Part shown: positions 45,862-56,637 of the stretch, piece after piece | Numbering within the stretch: the first letter of the stretch is position 1 | Layout of the letters: each line of letters opens with the position of its first letter | From: Marinibium conchae | GTDB lineage: Bacteria > Pseudomonadota > Gammaproteobacteria > Enterobacterales > Alteromonadaceae | Length of the DNA: 64,000 bases | Assembly: GCF_015595035.1 (NCBI RefSeq) | Contig: NZ_JADNRN010000002.1 | Coordinates: 512,647 to 576,646, forward strand | Reading direction: 5' to 3' | Notes under the pieces: model-generated | Database searches by the model: none | What the model saw: the letters and a program-made list of their open reading frames with translations, nothing else | What the model was told of the DNA's origin: nothing | Program-made: the position numbers and the translations under genes

Positions 45862-48800
45862 TTATGTGCCGTTCGTACGCATTTGCTGCCATTGTTCCAT
45901 TACCGACTCTGCTTCTAACAGTATAGAAGAAATTAACTTTTTGATATGCTGAGTTTGATTTCTTTTCAGATTACTTTCAGTTTCATAGCAGAGCTTTTGC
46001 AAGTTTTGCGCCCCGGTGTAAGCACAAGCTCCATGGAGCTTATGAACACAGGCTTGTAATTTGTCAAAATCCTGTTGTTGCCACAAAGACTCGATCTCAG
46101 CTATTGTGTCTGGCAATATTTCAACAAAGCCATCAAGAAATACTTTGGCACCTTCTTCGTCTCCATTGGCTTTTGCAACCGACGTATTCCAATCAATTGC
46201 CTTGCTTTCTTGATTCGGTAGGTCACAGCCTTGACACCACGATTTAATCGTTTGTACGAGGCTATCTAAGTTGACGGGTTTTGGTAAATAGTCGTCCATA
46301 CCTGAAGCAAGAAAGCGTTCTTTTTCTTCGGGAAATGCATGGGCGGTAATAGCAACGATGGGAGTGCCTACATTCAGTTCTGTTTTGCGAATTCTCTTTG
46401 TTGCTTCCAAGCCATCCATGTTGGGCATTTGAATGTCCATAAAAATGAGGTCATATTCATATTTATTGCATAAATCAACCGCTTCCGCTCCGCTGGTCGC
46501 CAATTCAAGGGTAACGGATGAATCTTTTAACCAAGTGTCGAGTAAGCGTAAATTGAGCTCCATATCATCGGTGGCTAGGACTCTTGCTGCTGGCAAACTT
46601 TTCAATTGTGACTTCGAGCTTCTATCAACAAAACTCACCGGAGTAGAACCAAGGTCGAGTAAGTTTTTATAGGTGAGAGGAGCCCTAATAACAACTGGTT
46701 TGTTCAAATTTGAGCCAATTTGGTGTTTTTCTGGTGCCGGCCCAGAAAATAATAAAATGATCTTCTTGCTATGTACCTTCTTCACTCTGTTAATGAGGCT
46801 TGTTCGTTGTTTGATATGGCATAGGGAAAGACTAATGAAAGCAAAATCAAACAACGCACTGCCGTGTTGTTTTTCGTATTCACTGGTGTGCTGCTCAAAT
46901 AATTCAACTGACTCATATGATGAAGTGATTAAGCCAACTTCTCTCAAAAGTGAGCATGTGATCTTGCGAGTCACGGGGTTGGGATCAAGGATTGCAGCAC
47001 TCTTTCCTTGGTAGCGTGGTAAGACAGTCGGGGCTAGCTGATTATTGACCACATCAAAGGGCAGATTGACGCTAAATTTGCTACCTTGCGAATAGACACT
47101 TTCTACTTCAATACTGCCTTTCATTAAAAATGCCAGCTCTTGGCAAATAACTAGTCCTAAGCCTGTGCCTTGAAAAGAGCGATTTAAATCGTCATCAATT
47201 TGATTGAAAGGCTTGAATAATTTCTTTTTGTCTTCGTCATTTATTCCGATTCCGCTGTCTTCAACTTCAATTGTTAGCATACATTCATCGTCGCCAAAGG
47301 TGAAGAATCTGGCTCGTAGCGTAATATGTCCGAAATTGGTAAATTTTAGAGCGTTACTTAACAGGTTGCTAAGCAATTGTTTGATCTTAAAGCTGTCACC
47401 AATCAACACTGCTGGCAGCGGTGCCACGTCGAATATGAACTCTAGTTGTTTCAAATGCGACGATTTAGCCATAAGAGCCGCAATGTCTTCTAGTGCATCT
47501 CTGGGAGAAAAAGGTTTCTGAGTGAGAGTAAGCTTGCCAGCCTCCATTTTTGAAAAATCGAGAATATCATTCACTATGGTGAGTAAGTCTGTGGCGGCAC
47601 TATTGATTATTTTTACATGCTCATGGCGCTCCGCCTCGCTGCTCTTCTCTTGAAGCTCCTTGCTGAAGCCGATGATAGCATTTAAGGGCGTCCTTATTTC
47701 GTGAGACATGTTGGCAAGAAATTGGCTTTTTATTTCACTGGCTTTTATCGCTTCTCTGCGTGCAATATCTAAATGTACGTTTTGCTCTTCTATCAATAAA
47801 AAATTGTTCTGGGCATCTGAAGAGGCCTGCTTAACCTCTAATTCTAAGCCATAGCGAATTTTGAGAATAACACCTAAAATAAAACACAGAGTAAGCGCAA
47901 GCAGTCCGCCTTGAAATGAATATGCCGTAAAGAGGTTTATAGGGAGAACACCAACGACAAACAATGAACTTATAATTGAACCTAGTGCCAAAAAAATCCA
48001 TGCGCAAAGAATGGTGTTTGCAGGTTTGTAACCGTCACTCATCACTTGAATGGTCACAACCAAATTAATAACTATTGTCAGCGCACCCACAAACCTGACT
48101 AAAATGATTTGCACGTCGTCGCTTCCAATGTCCATTAAGATAAGTGTGAATACTGTTAAAAGTGGAATGCAGAGTAATTTAAGGGCTATGTTGAAGGCTT
48201 GGCTGGCGTGAGGCTTAGGTAAAAAAGTCAATGTGAATAAACTAGCAGCGATACAGATAAGTGGTAACAGAAGATAGAAATTTTGAAAAATAGCTAGTTT
48301 ATGCAAGCTATCAGGAAGTAATTGAGTATGTCCGCTCCAAACCACTTGCCACATGAATACCAAACTCACAAGGCCAAATAACATTAATGCGCTGAATTCT
48401 CGTTTATCAACAAGTACTGCTATGCAATAAAGCGCAATCACCAAAAGGGCACCATAGAACACTCCCCAAAAAAGGTAATCAAATAGTACCTTTTGTTGGT
48501 GAGCTTGTTCTTGCATTAGCGTGGTGGGTGCGACAATCGGAAAGTGTTTTGCTTTAATGTACAAATAGACTTCATGTTTTTTATTTGCTTCAAGATTCAG
48601 CCTAAATGTAGGAGTACGATAGTAGTGACTACTTACACTTCGACCGCCTTTCTGTTGGAAGCTTAATTCGTTATCACTAAGTAAGTATATATCTACAGTG
48701 TCCAACTGAGAAAAATCAAGATTAAGCACCCAGTTATCTTTGAGTGACTTATTGTCGAGTTCACTATAGAGCCACACACCGTTGCGATGTTTGCCAAAAT

Positions 48801-49035
48801 TAGGCGTAGTGTACTGCTGGTAAGGTAAGTTTATTCTACTAGCTTTAAATTCTTCGAAGCTTAAAAACTCGGCATTTTGAGGGTAGACGAGCGCTCTTTT
48901 TGACAAATCAACTATTTCTGAATGTTTATCTAAAACGACCGCCGTTGTTTGCAGGGGTGTGATTTCGTCTGAGGCAGAACACATGCTACTCAAGCAAAGC
49001 AATGACAAAAAGCAAAGTATTAATAGTTTGTACAC
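45862..49035 (-). CDS. 7TMR-DISM hybrid histidine kinase with receiver and Hpt domains (BarA-like layout)
   Basis: Large sensor kinase with a signal sequence, a periplasmic 7TMR-DISMED2 sugar-binding-like domain (about 40-175), seven membrane helices (about 190-400), and HisKA with His445 in NMSHEIRTP. HATPase motifs (NLLSNALKF, DSGIGI, GTGLGL), a degenerate receiver-like region (about 680-810), an intact receiver with Asp867 in FMDIQMPNMDG, and a C-terminal Hpt with His998 in VHKLHG complete it. The ORF is open to a GTG at 49158, which would leave 27 bases to the divergent parC. The first 41 residues look non-coding, so I prefer the internal GTG at 49035, though it lacks a clear ribosome binding site. 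Confidence 0.9.
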   Translation of the reverse strand: MYKLLILCFLSLLCLSSMCSASDEITPLQTTAVVLDKHSEIVDLSKRALVYPQNAEFLSFEEFKASRINLPYQQYTTPNFGKHRNGVWLYSELDNKSLKDNWVLNLDFSQLDTVDIYLLSDNELSFQQKGGRSVSSHYYRTPTFRLNLEANKKHEVYLYIKAKHFPIVAPTTLMQEQAHQQKVLFDYLFWGVFYGALLVIALYCIAVLVDKREFSALMLFGLVSLVFMWQVVWSGHTQLLPDSLHKLAIFQNFYLLLPLICIAASLFTLTFLPKPHASQAFNIALKLLCIPLLTVFTLILMDIGSDDVQIILVRFVGALTIVINLVVTIQVMSDGYKPANTILCAWIFLALGSIISSLFVVGVLPINLFTAYSFQGGLLALTLCFILGVILKIRYGLELEVKQASSDAQNNFLLIEEQNVHLDIARREAIKASEIKSQFLANMSHEIRTPLNAIIGFSKELQEKSSEAERHEHVKIINSAATDLLTIVNDILDFSKMEAGKLTLTQKPFSPRDALEDIAALMAKSSHLKQLEFIFDVAPLPAVLIGDSFKIKQLLSNLLSNALKFTNFGHITLRARFFTFGDDECMLTIEVEDSGIGINDEDKKKLFKPFNQIDDDLNRSFQGTGLGLVICQELAFLMKGSIEVESVYSQGSKFSVNLPFDVVNNQLAPTVLPRYQGKSAAILDPNPVTRKITCSLLREVGLITSSYESVELFEQHTSEYEKQHGSALFDFAFISLSLCHIKQRTSLINRVKKVHSKKIILLFSGPAPEKHQIGSNLNKPVVIRAPLTYKNLLDLGSTPVSFVDRSSKSQLKSLPAARVLATDDMELNLRLLDTWLKDSSVTLELATSGAEAVDLCNKYEYDLIFMDIQMPNMDGLEATKRIRKTELNVGTPIVAITAHAFPEEKERFLASGMDDYLPKPVNLDSLVQTIKSWCQGCDLPNQESKAIDWNTSVAKANGDEEGAKVFLDGFVEILPDTIAEIESLWQQQDFDKLQACVHKLHGACAYTGAQNLQKLCYETESNLKRNQTQHIKKLISSILLEAESVMEQWQQMRTNGT

Positions 49036-49185
49036 AAGAATAGTTATGCTGATAGCGAATTTGTTATAACATGGTGCTAATATAGATTTTGTAGTGGCAT
49101 AAGTACAGAAGCAATGCTGAAGTGTTAGCTCGCCGTAAGACCTATGCCTTAAATACACGGAATAAAAACAATAGATTAGCCAATC

Positions 49186-51540
49186 ATGAGTAATGACGTA
49201 ACGATTTCCAACGACGGTATTGAACAGCTGCCGCTCAGCCGCTTTACCGAAGATGCCTACCTTAACTATTCCATGTATGTGATCATGGACAGAGCTCTAC
49301 CGCATATCGGTGATGGCTTGAAGCCGGTTCAGCGACGCATCATTTATGCGATGTCAGACTTGGGCTTAAGTAACAATGCAAAGTATAAAAAGTCTGCCAG
49401 AACCGTGGGTGATGTGCTCGGTAAGTTTCATCCACATGGTGATTCTGCCTGTTATGAAGCCATGGTTTTAATGGCTCAGCCCTTCTCTTATCGCTACCCC
49501 TTGGTCGACGGTCAAGGGAACTGGGGGGCGCCCGACGATCCTAAGTCCTTTGCTGCGATGCGTTACACTGAAGCAAGACTCAGTAAGTTCAGTGAGGTTT
49601 TACTGACTGAGCTAGGTCAAGGTACAGCCGACTGGACGCCTAATTTTGATGGCACCTTAAAAGAACCCAAAATATTACCAGCTCGCCTTCCTCACATTCT
49701 TCTCAATGGCATTACGGGTATTGCCGTTGGCATGGCAACCGATATTCCACCACATAATGTTCGCGAGCTAGCAAATGCATGCGCTTTGTTACTTGATAAT
49801 AGTAAGGCAGAACTCAGCGAAGTGCTTGAACTAGTTCAAGGGCCTGATTATCCGACTGACGCTGAAATTATTACGCCAAAATCCGACATTAAGAAGATAT
49901 ACGAAACAGGCCGTGGTTCTATTAAGATGCGTGCGGTTTATGATGAGGAAAATGGTGACCTTATTATCACTGCTCTGCCACATCAGGCCTCTGGTGGTAA
50001 AATCCTAGAACAAATAGCGAGTCAGATGCAGGCCAAGAAACTGCCTATGGTAAGTGACCTGCGCGATGAGTCTGACCATGAAAACCCAACGCGCTTGGTG
50101 ATTACTCCTCGCTCTAATCGTGTGAACACCGAGCAACTCATGCAACACTTGTTCGCGACTACCGACCTAGAAAAAAGCTATCGTGTAAACATCAATATGA
50201 TTGGCTTAGACGGCAGACCGCAGGTAAAAGACCTAAAGTCGATATTGAGTGAATGGTTGGTTTATAGAAAGGACACGGTTACTCGCCGTCTTCAATACCG
50301 CCTCGATAAAGTTCTGGCGAGACTACATATTCTTGAAGGTTTGTTGATTGCCTTTTTAAATATCGACGAAGTGATCCATATTATTCGAAGCGAAGACAAA
50401 CCAAAGCCAGTGTTAATGGAGAAATTTGGTCTTTCTGATACTCAAGCAGAAGCAATTTTAGAATTAAAACTCCGCCATCTTGCAAAGCTTGAAGAATTTA
50501 AAATTAAGGGCGAGCAAGAAGAGTTAGCCAAAGAGCGCGATAGTCTCCAACTGATGCTGAGTTCTGATCGCAGAATGAAAACACTCATCAAGAAAGAGAT
50601 ACTTGCAGATGCGGAAACATACGGTGACGATCGCCGCAGCCCAATAGTAGAGCGAGCAGAATCAAAAGCAATTTCGGAAAAAGAACTTGTGCCTTCCGAA
50701 CCCGTTACTGTTGTTGTTTCTGAGAAAGGTTGGGCTCGCTGTGCCAAAGGCCATGATATTGATGTTGAGGCCATGAGTTACAAGTCGGGCGATAAATATC
50801 TATGCAGTGCAAAAGGCAGAAGTACACAGTTAGTTGCTTTTCTCGATTCATCGGGCCGAGCGTTCTCTTGCGACGCTCATGCTCTGCCTTCTGCCCGAAG
50901 TCAAGGTGAACCGCTTACCGGTCGCTTCAGTATCGTAGGCGGGGAAGTGGTAGAACATGTGGTAATGGGCAGTGACGACCAACAATACCTAATCGGTTCA
51001 GATGCAGGTTATGGCTTCGTGGGTAAGTTTACTGACATGCTAAGTAAAGCAAAAGCAGGTAAAGCCTTCGTTTCTTTGCCGACGGCCGCAAAAGTCATTG
51101 CACCACAGGCAGTAAGCGATCTGAAAACTGACTGGTGTTTATGTATATCAAATGAAGGGCGTATGCTCTTATTCCCGCTAAGAGATCTTCCTGTATTAGG
51201 GAAGGGGAAAGGGAATAAGCTGATGAATATTCCGTCTGCAAAAGCTAAAACCAGAGAAGAATACCTGACGGTTTTGAGTGTCGTACCAGATGGTGCAGAG
51301 CTAAAAATAGTTGCGGGTAAGCGCAGCATGACCTTAAGTGCTAACGATTTGACTCATTACCAAGGCGAACGCGGTCGTCGTGGAAATAAATTACCAAGAG
51401 GGTTGCAACGCGTTGATTCGATAGATGTTGAATTAGCCAAAGCGTCGCCGGAAATTGCGAGTGATCTAGCGGGAGAAGAACCAGGAAACGTGATTGATGA
51501 TACAAATGCGCCCGATAGTCCAGAGCCGAGTAAAGACTAA
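49186..51540 (+). CDS. parC: DNA topoisomerase IV subunit A
   Basis: Type IIA topoisomerase subunit that decatenates chromosomes together with ParE. The length of 784 residues is typical. The catalytic Tyr127 lies in [10 protein letters not shown]. The quinolone-target region [14 protein letters not shown] has Ser87 and Glu91, corresponding to E. coli Ser80 and Glu84, so it looks wild type. C-terminal beta-pinwheel repeats are present. parE is not in this window. A strong terminator follows. Confidence 0.97.
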   Translation: MSNDVTISNDGIEQLPLSRFTEDAYLNYSMYVIMDRALPHIGDGLKPVQRRIIYAMSDLGLSNNAKYKKSARTVGDVLGKFHPHGDSACYEAMVLMAQPFSYRYPLVDGQGNWGAPDDPKSFAAMRYTEARLSKFSEVLLTELGQGTADWTPNFDGTLKEPKILPARLPHILLNGITGIAVGMATDIPPHNVRELANACALLLDNSKAELSEVLELVQGPDYPTDAEIITPKSDIKKIYETGRGSIKMRAVYDEENGDLIITALPHQASGGKILEQIASQMQAKKLPMVSDLRDESDHENPTRLVITPRSNRVNTEQLMQHLFATTDLEKSYRVNINMIGLDGRPQVKDLKSILSEWLVYRKDTVTRRLQYRLDKVLARLHILEGLLIAFLNIDEVIHIIRSEDKPKPVLMEKFGLSDTQAEAILELKLRHLAKLEEFKIKGEQEELAKERDSLQLMLSSDRRMKTLIKKEILADAETYGDDRRSPIVERAESKAISEKELVPSEPVTVVVSEKGWARCAKGHDIDVEAMSYKSGDKYLCSAKGRSTQLVAFLDSSGRAFSCDAHALPSARSQGEPLTGRFSIVGGEVVEHVVMGSDDQQYLIGSDAGYGFVGKFTDMLSKAKAGKAFVSLPTAAKVIAPQAVSDLKTDWCLCISNEGRMLLFPLRDLPVLGKGKGNKLMNIPSAKAKTREEYLTVLSVVPDGAELKIVAGKRSMTLSANDLTHYQGERGRRGNKLPRGLQRVDSIDVELAKASPEIASDLAGEEPGNVIDDTNAPDSPEPSKD

Positions 51541-51620
51541 TTAGGCTGGTACGGGCTTATCGCTAGCTTACTCAAAGATCACTCATAGCTTGTTGGTAGC
51601 TACGTAGCCACTCTGGAAAT

Positions 51621-51660
51621 AAAAAGCACCTTAACTTATATCAAGTTAAGGTGCTTTTTT
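51621..51660. terminator. Bidirectional terminator between parC and the ast operon
   Basis: A 12-base perfect stem GCACCTTAACTT/AAGTTAAGGTGC with loop ATATC is flanked by an A-run and a T-run, so it can stop transcription from both convergent sides. Confidence 0.95.
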
Positions 51661-51701
51661 GATGTCGCTCACGCTAATGTATGAAGGACTATTTTACTCA
51701 C

Positions 51702-52508
51702 TTAGTTTTGATTGGTACTTTCAAATATTTTATCAGCAGACGCGGCAACAAAACCTTGGTAAAGCTGCCCATTGTTCATTTCGTAGCGCTGAGCAAACTC
51801 GTAGAAACAACTTGGAATAGAAAGCTCACCATCGCTAAATTGCGCATTAGCGTGATCGGCCATCGTAGAGGATTGAGCTAAGTATACCTCTGCTCCACCT
51901 TTGATTTCTCCGCCTGAACTGTTCAAGACAAAGCCATGTTGTTTCAACAAGGAATTAACCTCAGCTAATTCTTCGATATGACTTAGGTGATTAACACTTA
52001 CTGTGAAATGGTTTGCTCTGTAGCCCCATGCAGCCATCCACCCAGCGTACTCTGATTCATGAACCAGAGTGCGGTAGTCATCTTTCGTCACATTCCAATG
52101 TGTGCCTGAGTATAAGAAGTCATCAGCTGTTGTCGCACCCTCGGCAACCTGCTCAACCATCTTGTGAATAATGCGTTGAGCTTGATTTGAAAGCTCTGCT
52201 ACGCGCAATTCACTTATGAAAACTTTGGGTTGATTTGGGTTAGGGTGTTCAAAATGTTGAGCTGTTAATTTCTTTGCAGCAAAGTCATAGTCACCTTTTT
52301 GTTCATAACCAAGAGATAAAAAATGGGCGGCAAGCTTTGACAAATTGACCTTCTCGCAATCGAAGGTTCTTAGTGCAATATGGTCATTCACAATATCCAT
52401 ACTCTTGCTTGTCTTGCTTAAAAGCGCGTGAATCTTGTCTGCTGACGGAGTTATCTCCACATAATTAGCCCATAGGCCAGCAAAGAGCGAATCAACATTC
52501 TTATGCAT
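51702..52508 (-). CDS. DUF1338 protein (2-oxoadipate dioxygenase/decarboxylase family)
   Basis: Protein of 268 residues of the DUF1338 family. The best-studied members (HglS, YdcJ) are iron enzymes that convert 2-oxoadipate to 2-hydroxyglutarate in lysine degradation. Candidate metal ligands are His in NDHIALRTF and in NHFTVSVNHL. The protein is shorter than YdcJ/HglS (about 450) and matches the compact form seen near ast genes in related genera. It is the last gene of the ast operon, 9 bases after astD. Its substrate here is unknown, and a role in arginine or lysine catabolism is inferred from position. Confidence 0.85.
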   Translation of the reverse strand: MHKNVDSLFAGLWANYVEITPSADKIHALLSKTSKSMDIVNDHIALRTFDCEKVNLSKLAAHFLSLGYEQKGDYDFAAKKLTAQHFEHPNPNQPKVFISELRVAELSNQAQRIIHKMVEQVAEGATTADDFLYSGTHWNVTKDDYRTLVHESEYAGWMAAWGYRANHFTVSVNHLSHIEELAEVNSLLKQHGFVLNSSGGEIKGGAEVYLAQSSTMADHANAQFSDGELSIPSCFYEFAQRYEMNNGQLYQGFVAASADKIFESTNQN

Positions 52509-52517
52509 GTAAGTTCC

Positions 52518-53990
52518 TCAAAATGTAAGTCCTGGGCTTAGAGATGAAGGTAATGTAACTACCTCCAATTCAACGGATGCTACTGGATAAGAGCAATAGT
52601 CAGCGGCGTAGTAAGCACTCGCTCTATGGTTTCCGCTTTCCCCTATGCCGCCAAATGGTGCTGCGCTGCTGGCGCCTGTAATTGGACGATTCCAATTAAC
52701 GATTCCGGCACGTATACGAGCTAAGAAATAGTCATAGTCATCTTTACTATCACCCAGGAAACCAGCAGATAGACCAAAGCTGGTATTGTTAGCTTGCTCA
52801 ATGGCTAGATTAAAGTCATCATAGCGAATCACTTTGAGTAGAGGGCCAAAGTGCTCCTCGTCTTCCATTGTATCTACAATTTTGCTGACATCGATGATCC
52901 CTGGGCTAACGAAGCCAGTGTTGATGTCGGTGTGTGTAAGTGTTAACAAGCTTGTCGCGCCAGCGTCAATCAAGCCCTGTTGCGCCCTGACCATTCCTGA
53001 TGCCGCTTCTTTACTTATCATAGCGCCCATAAACGGCTGCTCTTCAGCGTCATAATGACCCACTTGAATTTCCCTGCTGACGTCAAGTAATCGCTCAAGT
53101 ATGGCATCACCTTGTGCGTTATTCTGCAAGAAAAGGCGTCGTGCACAAGTGCAGCGTTGGCCACTTGTGACGAAAGCCGATTGCACGATGTCGTGCACCA
53201 CTGCGTCGATATTTGCAGCATCTTTAACAATTAGGGGATTGTTGCCACCCATTTCAAGGGCAAGAATTTTGCCGGGGTGACCAGCGAATTGTTCGTGTAA
53301 TATTTTTCCAGTACGAGAACTACCAGTAAAAAATAGGCCGTCAATATTTGCATGGCTAGCCAGTGATTTGCCAGTCTCCACTTGACCTTGTACTAAGTTA
53401 AGTACCCCTTTTGGCAAACCGGCATTTTCCCAAAGTTTTACTGTAAATTCCGCAACTAAGGGCGTTAAATCACTAGGTTTGAACACGATTGTATTGCCCG
53501 CGATTAACGCTGGCACTATGTGGCCATTTGGTAAGTGCCCAGGGAAATTATAGGGCCCAAATACCGCAACAACACCGTGAGGCTTATGTCTGATAATCGC
53601 CTTCCCAACCGGCATGGGATTTTCAACGGTGCCCGTTCTGTCATGGTAAGCTTTTTCAGAAATTGCAATCTTGCCAATCATGGCAGCAGCTTCGGTGGCT
53701 GTTTCCCATTCTGGTTTACCCGTTTCTTGAGCAATTATCTTTGCTAATTCAGCTTTGTTGTCGCTAAGTGCTTCGCCAAATTTTTTGATGATTGCTAGGC
53801 GTGCGTCAACACTCTTCGCAGCCCATGCTGGAAAGGCCTGCCTTGCAGCAACAACGGCCTCATTAACCTGTGCTGCGGATGCTGACTTAGCAGACCATAT
53901 GGTGTTATTCTTTGCTGGATCTATTGAGCTAATTTCGTGACCTTCACCAGCGATCCATTGACCATTGATGAAATGTGTTGAGTCTGACAT
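52518..53990 (-). CDS. astD: N-succinylglutamate 5-semialdehyde dehydrogenase
   Basis: NAD-dependent aldehyde dehydrogenase that oxidises succinylglutamate semialdehyde to succinylglutamate, step 4 of the arginine succinyltransferase pathway. The general base Glu ([12 protein letters not shown]), the catalytic Cys in [11 protein letters not shown] and the cofactor-binding motif FTGSSRTGK are present. The length of 490 residues is typical. It lies 9 bases after astA on the same transcript. Confidence 0.95.
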   Translation of the reverse strand: MSDSTHFINGQWIAGEGHEISSIDPAKNNTIWSAKSASAAQVNEAVVAARQAFPAWAAKSVDARLAIIKKFGEALSDNKAELAKIIAQETGKPEWETATEAAAMIGKIAISEKAYHDRTGTVENPMPVGKAIIRHKPHGVVAVFGPYNFPGHLPNGHIVPALIAGNTIVFKPSDLTPLVAEFTVKLWENAGLPKGVLNLVQGQVETGKSLASHANIDGLFFTGSSRTGKILHEQFAGHPGKILALEMGGNNPLIVKDAANIDAVVHDIVQSAFVTSGQRCTCARRLFLQNNAQGDAILERLLDVSREIQVGHYDAEEQPFMGAMISKEAASGMVRAQQGLIDAGATSLLTLTHTDINTGFVSPGIIDVSKIVDTMEDEEHFGPLLKVIRYDDFNLAIEQANNTSFGLSAGFLGDSKDDYDYFLARIRAGIVNWNRPITGASSAAPFGGIGESGNHRASAYYAADYCSYPVASVELEVVTLPSSLSPGLTF

Positions 53991-53999
53991 TACCTACTC

Positions 54000-55034
54000 C
54001 TAGTGTTTTGTATTAGCTGGCGAAAAACGAATAGAATCTCCGTCTTTTATGTTCAATGCGTTGGCTGTATCTGCTTCGATCGCAACACGATTACCATCGA
54101 CATATGCGATTTCTGCAATACAGGCTCTAAAGTGCTTTACAGAAGTATTTATGGCGAAGCAAGTCTCACCGTCGGTTTGTGCTAAGTTATCATTGATAAC
54201 AACAGAGGCTTTACGGCTTGACTGTACCGTCGCAATATGGTTAACATCAGCCTCGACGGTAGGGCCAGCATCAAAGATATCCACGTAACCGCGGCATTTG
54301 AAGCCTTCCTGCTCGAGTAAGCGAAGTGCTGGCTTTGTTTTTTCATGAACTTTTCCAATGGCATTTTGTGCGGCCTCGGATAGTAAGTTTACGTAGATAG
54401 GATATTTAGGCATAAGTTCAGCGATGAAACCTTTTTTGCCGATGCCAGTGAGATAATCAGCGGTTGGAAAATCGAGTGAGAAGAAGTGTTCTTCTAACCA
54501 TGCCCAGAAAGGAGAACGCCCTTGTTCATCACTAATTCCTCGCATTTCAGCAATAACAACATCCGCAAAACGTTCTTGATGTTCGGCCATAAACAAGAAG
54601 CGTGTTTTCGATAGAAAACGACCATGTAGACCTTGCCTTGCCGATTCGCGCAAAAATAAAGTACAAATTTCACTAACGCCTGTGTAGTCATTACAAAAAT
54701 GCAAAATATCGACAGTATTGTGAACATTAAGCTCGCGAGAGGCGTGCACAACCTTACTCACATGATAATGATAGAAAGCATCTTGTAGACCGACAGAAGC
54801 TTCGATACCTGTCGTCCCGACAACTTTACCCGTTTCGCTATCTTCCATTACGAAAAGATAACTCTCGTTGCCAGGCTGAGTCGGAGTAGACAGTATCGCG
54901 TCTTCGGCGTTCGCTATTTTACGCTGTAACAGTGCTTCATTTACTGGTAAGGATGTGAAGCCAATACCAGACTCTTCCGCGATAGCATAAAGAGCCTCAT
55001 AGTCACTTGCTCTTATAGGGCGAATAATTTTCAT
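54000..55034 (-). CDS. astA: Arginine N-succinyltransferase
   Basis: Transfers succinyl from succinyl-CoA to arginine, the first step of the AST pathway. The start (MKIIRPIRASDYEALYAIAE) and the family block RGISDEQGRSPFWAWLEEHFFSLDF fit AstA. The length of 344 residues matches E. coli AstA. It lies 43 bases after astC. Confidence 0.96.
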   Translation of the reverse strand: MKIIRPIRASDYEALYAIAEESGIGFTSLPVNEALLQRKIANAEDAILSTPTQPGNESYLFVMEDSETGKVVGTTGIEASVGLQDAFYHYHVSKVVHASRELNVHNTVDILHFCNDYTGVSEICTLFLRESARQGLHGRFLSKTRFLFMAEHQERFADVVIAEMRGISDEQGRSPFWAWLEEHFFSLDFPTADYLTGIGKKGFIAELMPKYPIYVNLLSEAAQNAIGKVHEKTKPALRLLEQEGFKCRGYVDIFDAGPTVEADVNHIATVQSSRKASVVINDNLAQTDGETCFAINTSVKHFRACIAEIAYVDGNRVAIEADTANALNIKDGDSIRFSPANTKH

Positions 55035-55077
55035 TGTAGTACCTCGTGTGGCCTAAAAACAAAAAGCCATCGCTAAT

Positions 55078-56289
55078 TTATTCCGAGGCTTCTACCACTG
55101 ACGCAACAGCGCGTTCAAAACGCGACAAACCTTCAATGATATCTTCATTGGGTATTACCAAAGACGGTGCAAAGCGCACCACGTTCATGCCTGCTACCAA
55201 GCACATTAGGCCTTCGTTATTTGCTGCCACCATGAAATCTCTAGCCCGGCCGTTATACTTTTCATTTAAGGCACAACCAAGCAACATCCCCTTACCACGA
55301 ATTTCGCTGAACACATGATATTTATCGTTAATTTTATTCAAAATTTCACGATAGAGCGTTTCTTTTTGCAAAACGCCTTCAAGTACCTCAGGCTGATTAA
55401 CAATATCGAAAGCTTTTTCTGCAACAGCGCAAGCTAAGGGGTTTCCGCCATAGGTGCTGCCGTGAGTGCCAGGCTTGAGGCTTTTGGCTACAGCATCAGT
55501 GGCGAGCATAGCACCTATCGGAAAACCGCCACCAAGCGACTTAGCCGTTGTTAACAAGTCTGGCTCAATACCATACTCCATGTAGGCATAGAGATGACCT
55601 GTTCGGCCAACACCGGATTGCACTTCATCTAGGATAAGTAGTGCGTTATGTTTATCACACAAGGCGCGAACACCTTTTATAAATTCAGGATCTGGAACAA
55701 TGATGCCGCCTTCACCCTGCATGGGCTCCATCATTATCGCGCAGGTGCGCTCGGACATCATGCCCTCAAGCATGTCAAGATTGTTAAACTCGCAGTGCTC
55801 AATCGCTCCAGGTTTCGGGCCAAAGCCCTCAGAATAGGCAGGTTGGCCGCCAACGGTAACGGTGAAAAAGGTTCGACCATGAAAGCCTTTCTCGAATGAA
55901 ATGATTTGATCTTTTTGTTCACCGAAGTGCTCTAGTGCGTATCTACGTGCTAGCTTCAATGCAGCTTCGTTAGCTTCTGCACCTGAGTTGGCAAAATAGA
56001 CTTTGTCGGCGAAGGTTGAGTCGCATAACTTTTTCGCCAAACGCATAGCGGGCTCATTGGTAAATACGTTGCTTAAATGCCAAAGCTTTGAGCCTTGCTC
56101 TTGTAACACCTTAACTAACTCTGGATGGCAATGGCCTAATACGTTAACAGCGATACCGCCAGCAAAGTCGATATACTCGCGACCTTCTTGATCCCATACT
56201 TTAGAACCCTCTCCTCGAACAGGTATCATGTCGGCAGGGTTATAATTGGGTACCATTACGTCGTTGAATGTTTCGCGAGTTACTTGCAT
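55078..56289 (-). CDS. astC: Succinylornithine/acetylornithine transaminase
   Basis: PLP aminotransferase of the AstC/ArgD group, 403 residues from the chosen start. The PLP-lysine motif [27 protein letters not shown] and the [15 protein letters not shown] block are present. Within the ast operon it should convert succinylornithine to succinylglutamate semialdehyde, step 3 of the pathway, and may also serve arginine synthesis. The ORF is open from 56322. The ATG at 56289 is preferred because AGAGGTG sits 6 bases upstream and the protein then starts [11 protein letters not shown], as in the family. Confidence 0.95.
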   Translation of the reverse strand: MQVTRETFNDVMVPNYNPADMIPVRGEGSKVWDQEGREYIDFAGGIAVNVLGHCHPELVKVLQEQGSKLWHLSNVFTNEPAMRLAKKLCDSTFADKVYFANSGAEANEAALKLARRYALEHFGEQKDQIISFEKGFHGRTFFTVTVGGQPAYSEGFGPKPGAIEHCEFNNLDMLEGMMSERTCAIMMEPMQGEGGIIVPDPEFIKGVRALCDKHNALLILDEVQSGVGRTGHLYAYMEYGIEPDLLTTAKSLGGGFPIGAMLATDAVAKSLKPGTHGSTYGGNPLACAVAEKAFDIVNQPEVLEGVLQKETLYREILNKINDKYHVFSEIRGKGMLLGCALNEKYNGRARDFMVAANNEGLMCLVAGMNVVRFAPSLVIPNEDIIEGLSRFERAVASVVEASE

Positions 56290-56342
56290 GTTAACACCTC
56301 TATACATTGATTTTATGCACATCCAATATTAGGAAGCTGTGT

Positions 56343-56358
56343 GCAAATTGGTTGCCTA
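56343..56358 (-). promoter_or_regulatory. Probable sigma-54 promoter of the ast operon
   Basis: Read on the minus strand, AGGCAACCAATTTGCAC has GG and GC exactly 10 bases apart, with GGCA and TTGCA matching the RpoN consensus (TGGCACG-N4-TTGCW). The start would fall near 56331, about 40 bases before the astC ATG. In E. coli the ast operon is sigma-54/NtrC-dependent, which supports this reading. Confidence 0.62.
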
Positions 56359-56462
56359 GTATGCCAGAACTTGCACCTTTTGTAATTAAAGAATTCGATT
56401 GAAGGCCGCTATATACGTGGCTTATGCAATGATTTGCAGTTTAGTTGCATATTTATTTTATT

Positions 56463-56477
56463 GCACAAAAATGGCGC
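56463..56477. promoter_or_regulatory. NtrC-like site upstream of the ast promoter
   Basis: GCACAAAAATGGCGC is a two-mismatch version of GCACC-N5-GGTGC and lies about 110 bases upstream of the putative sigma-54 promoter. The rest of the 56290-56637 gap is AT-rich, with no supported gene. Confidence 0.4.
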
Positions 56478-56637
56478 ATTTTGTCTTGCTGTCTCAAATT
56501 GGATACGCTGTATGCACTTAATTAACTCGTTATTGAGTTGAGCAAATAAAAAGCAAGGAGGACTGAATACAAACAAATCGAGCTTATTTGTATATAATTG
56601 TGAGGCATAAAAATGCAGAAAAAAATCTACACGCTAT

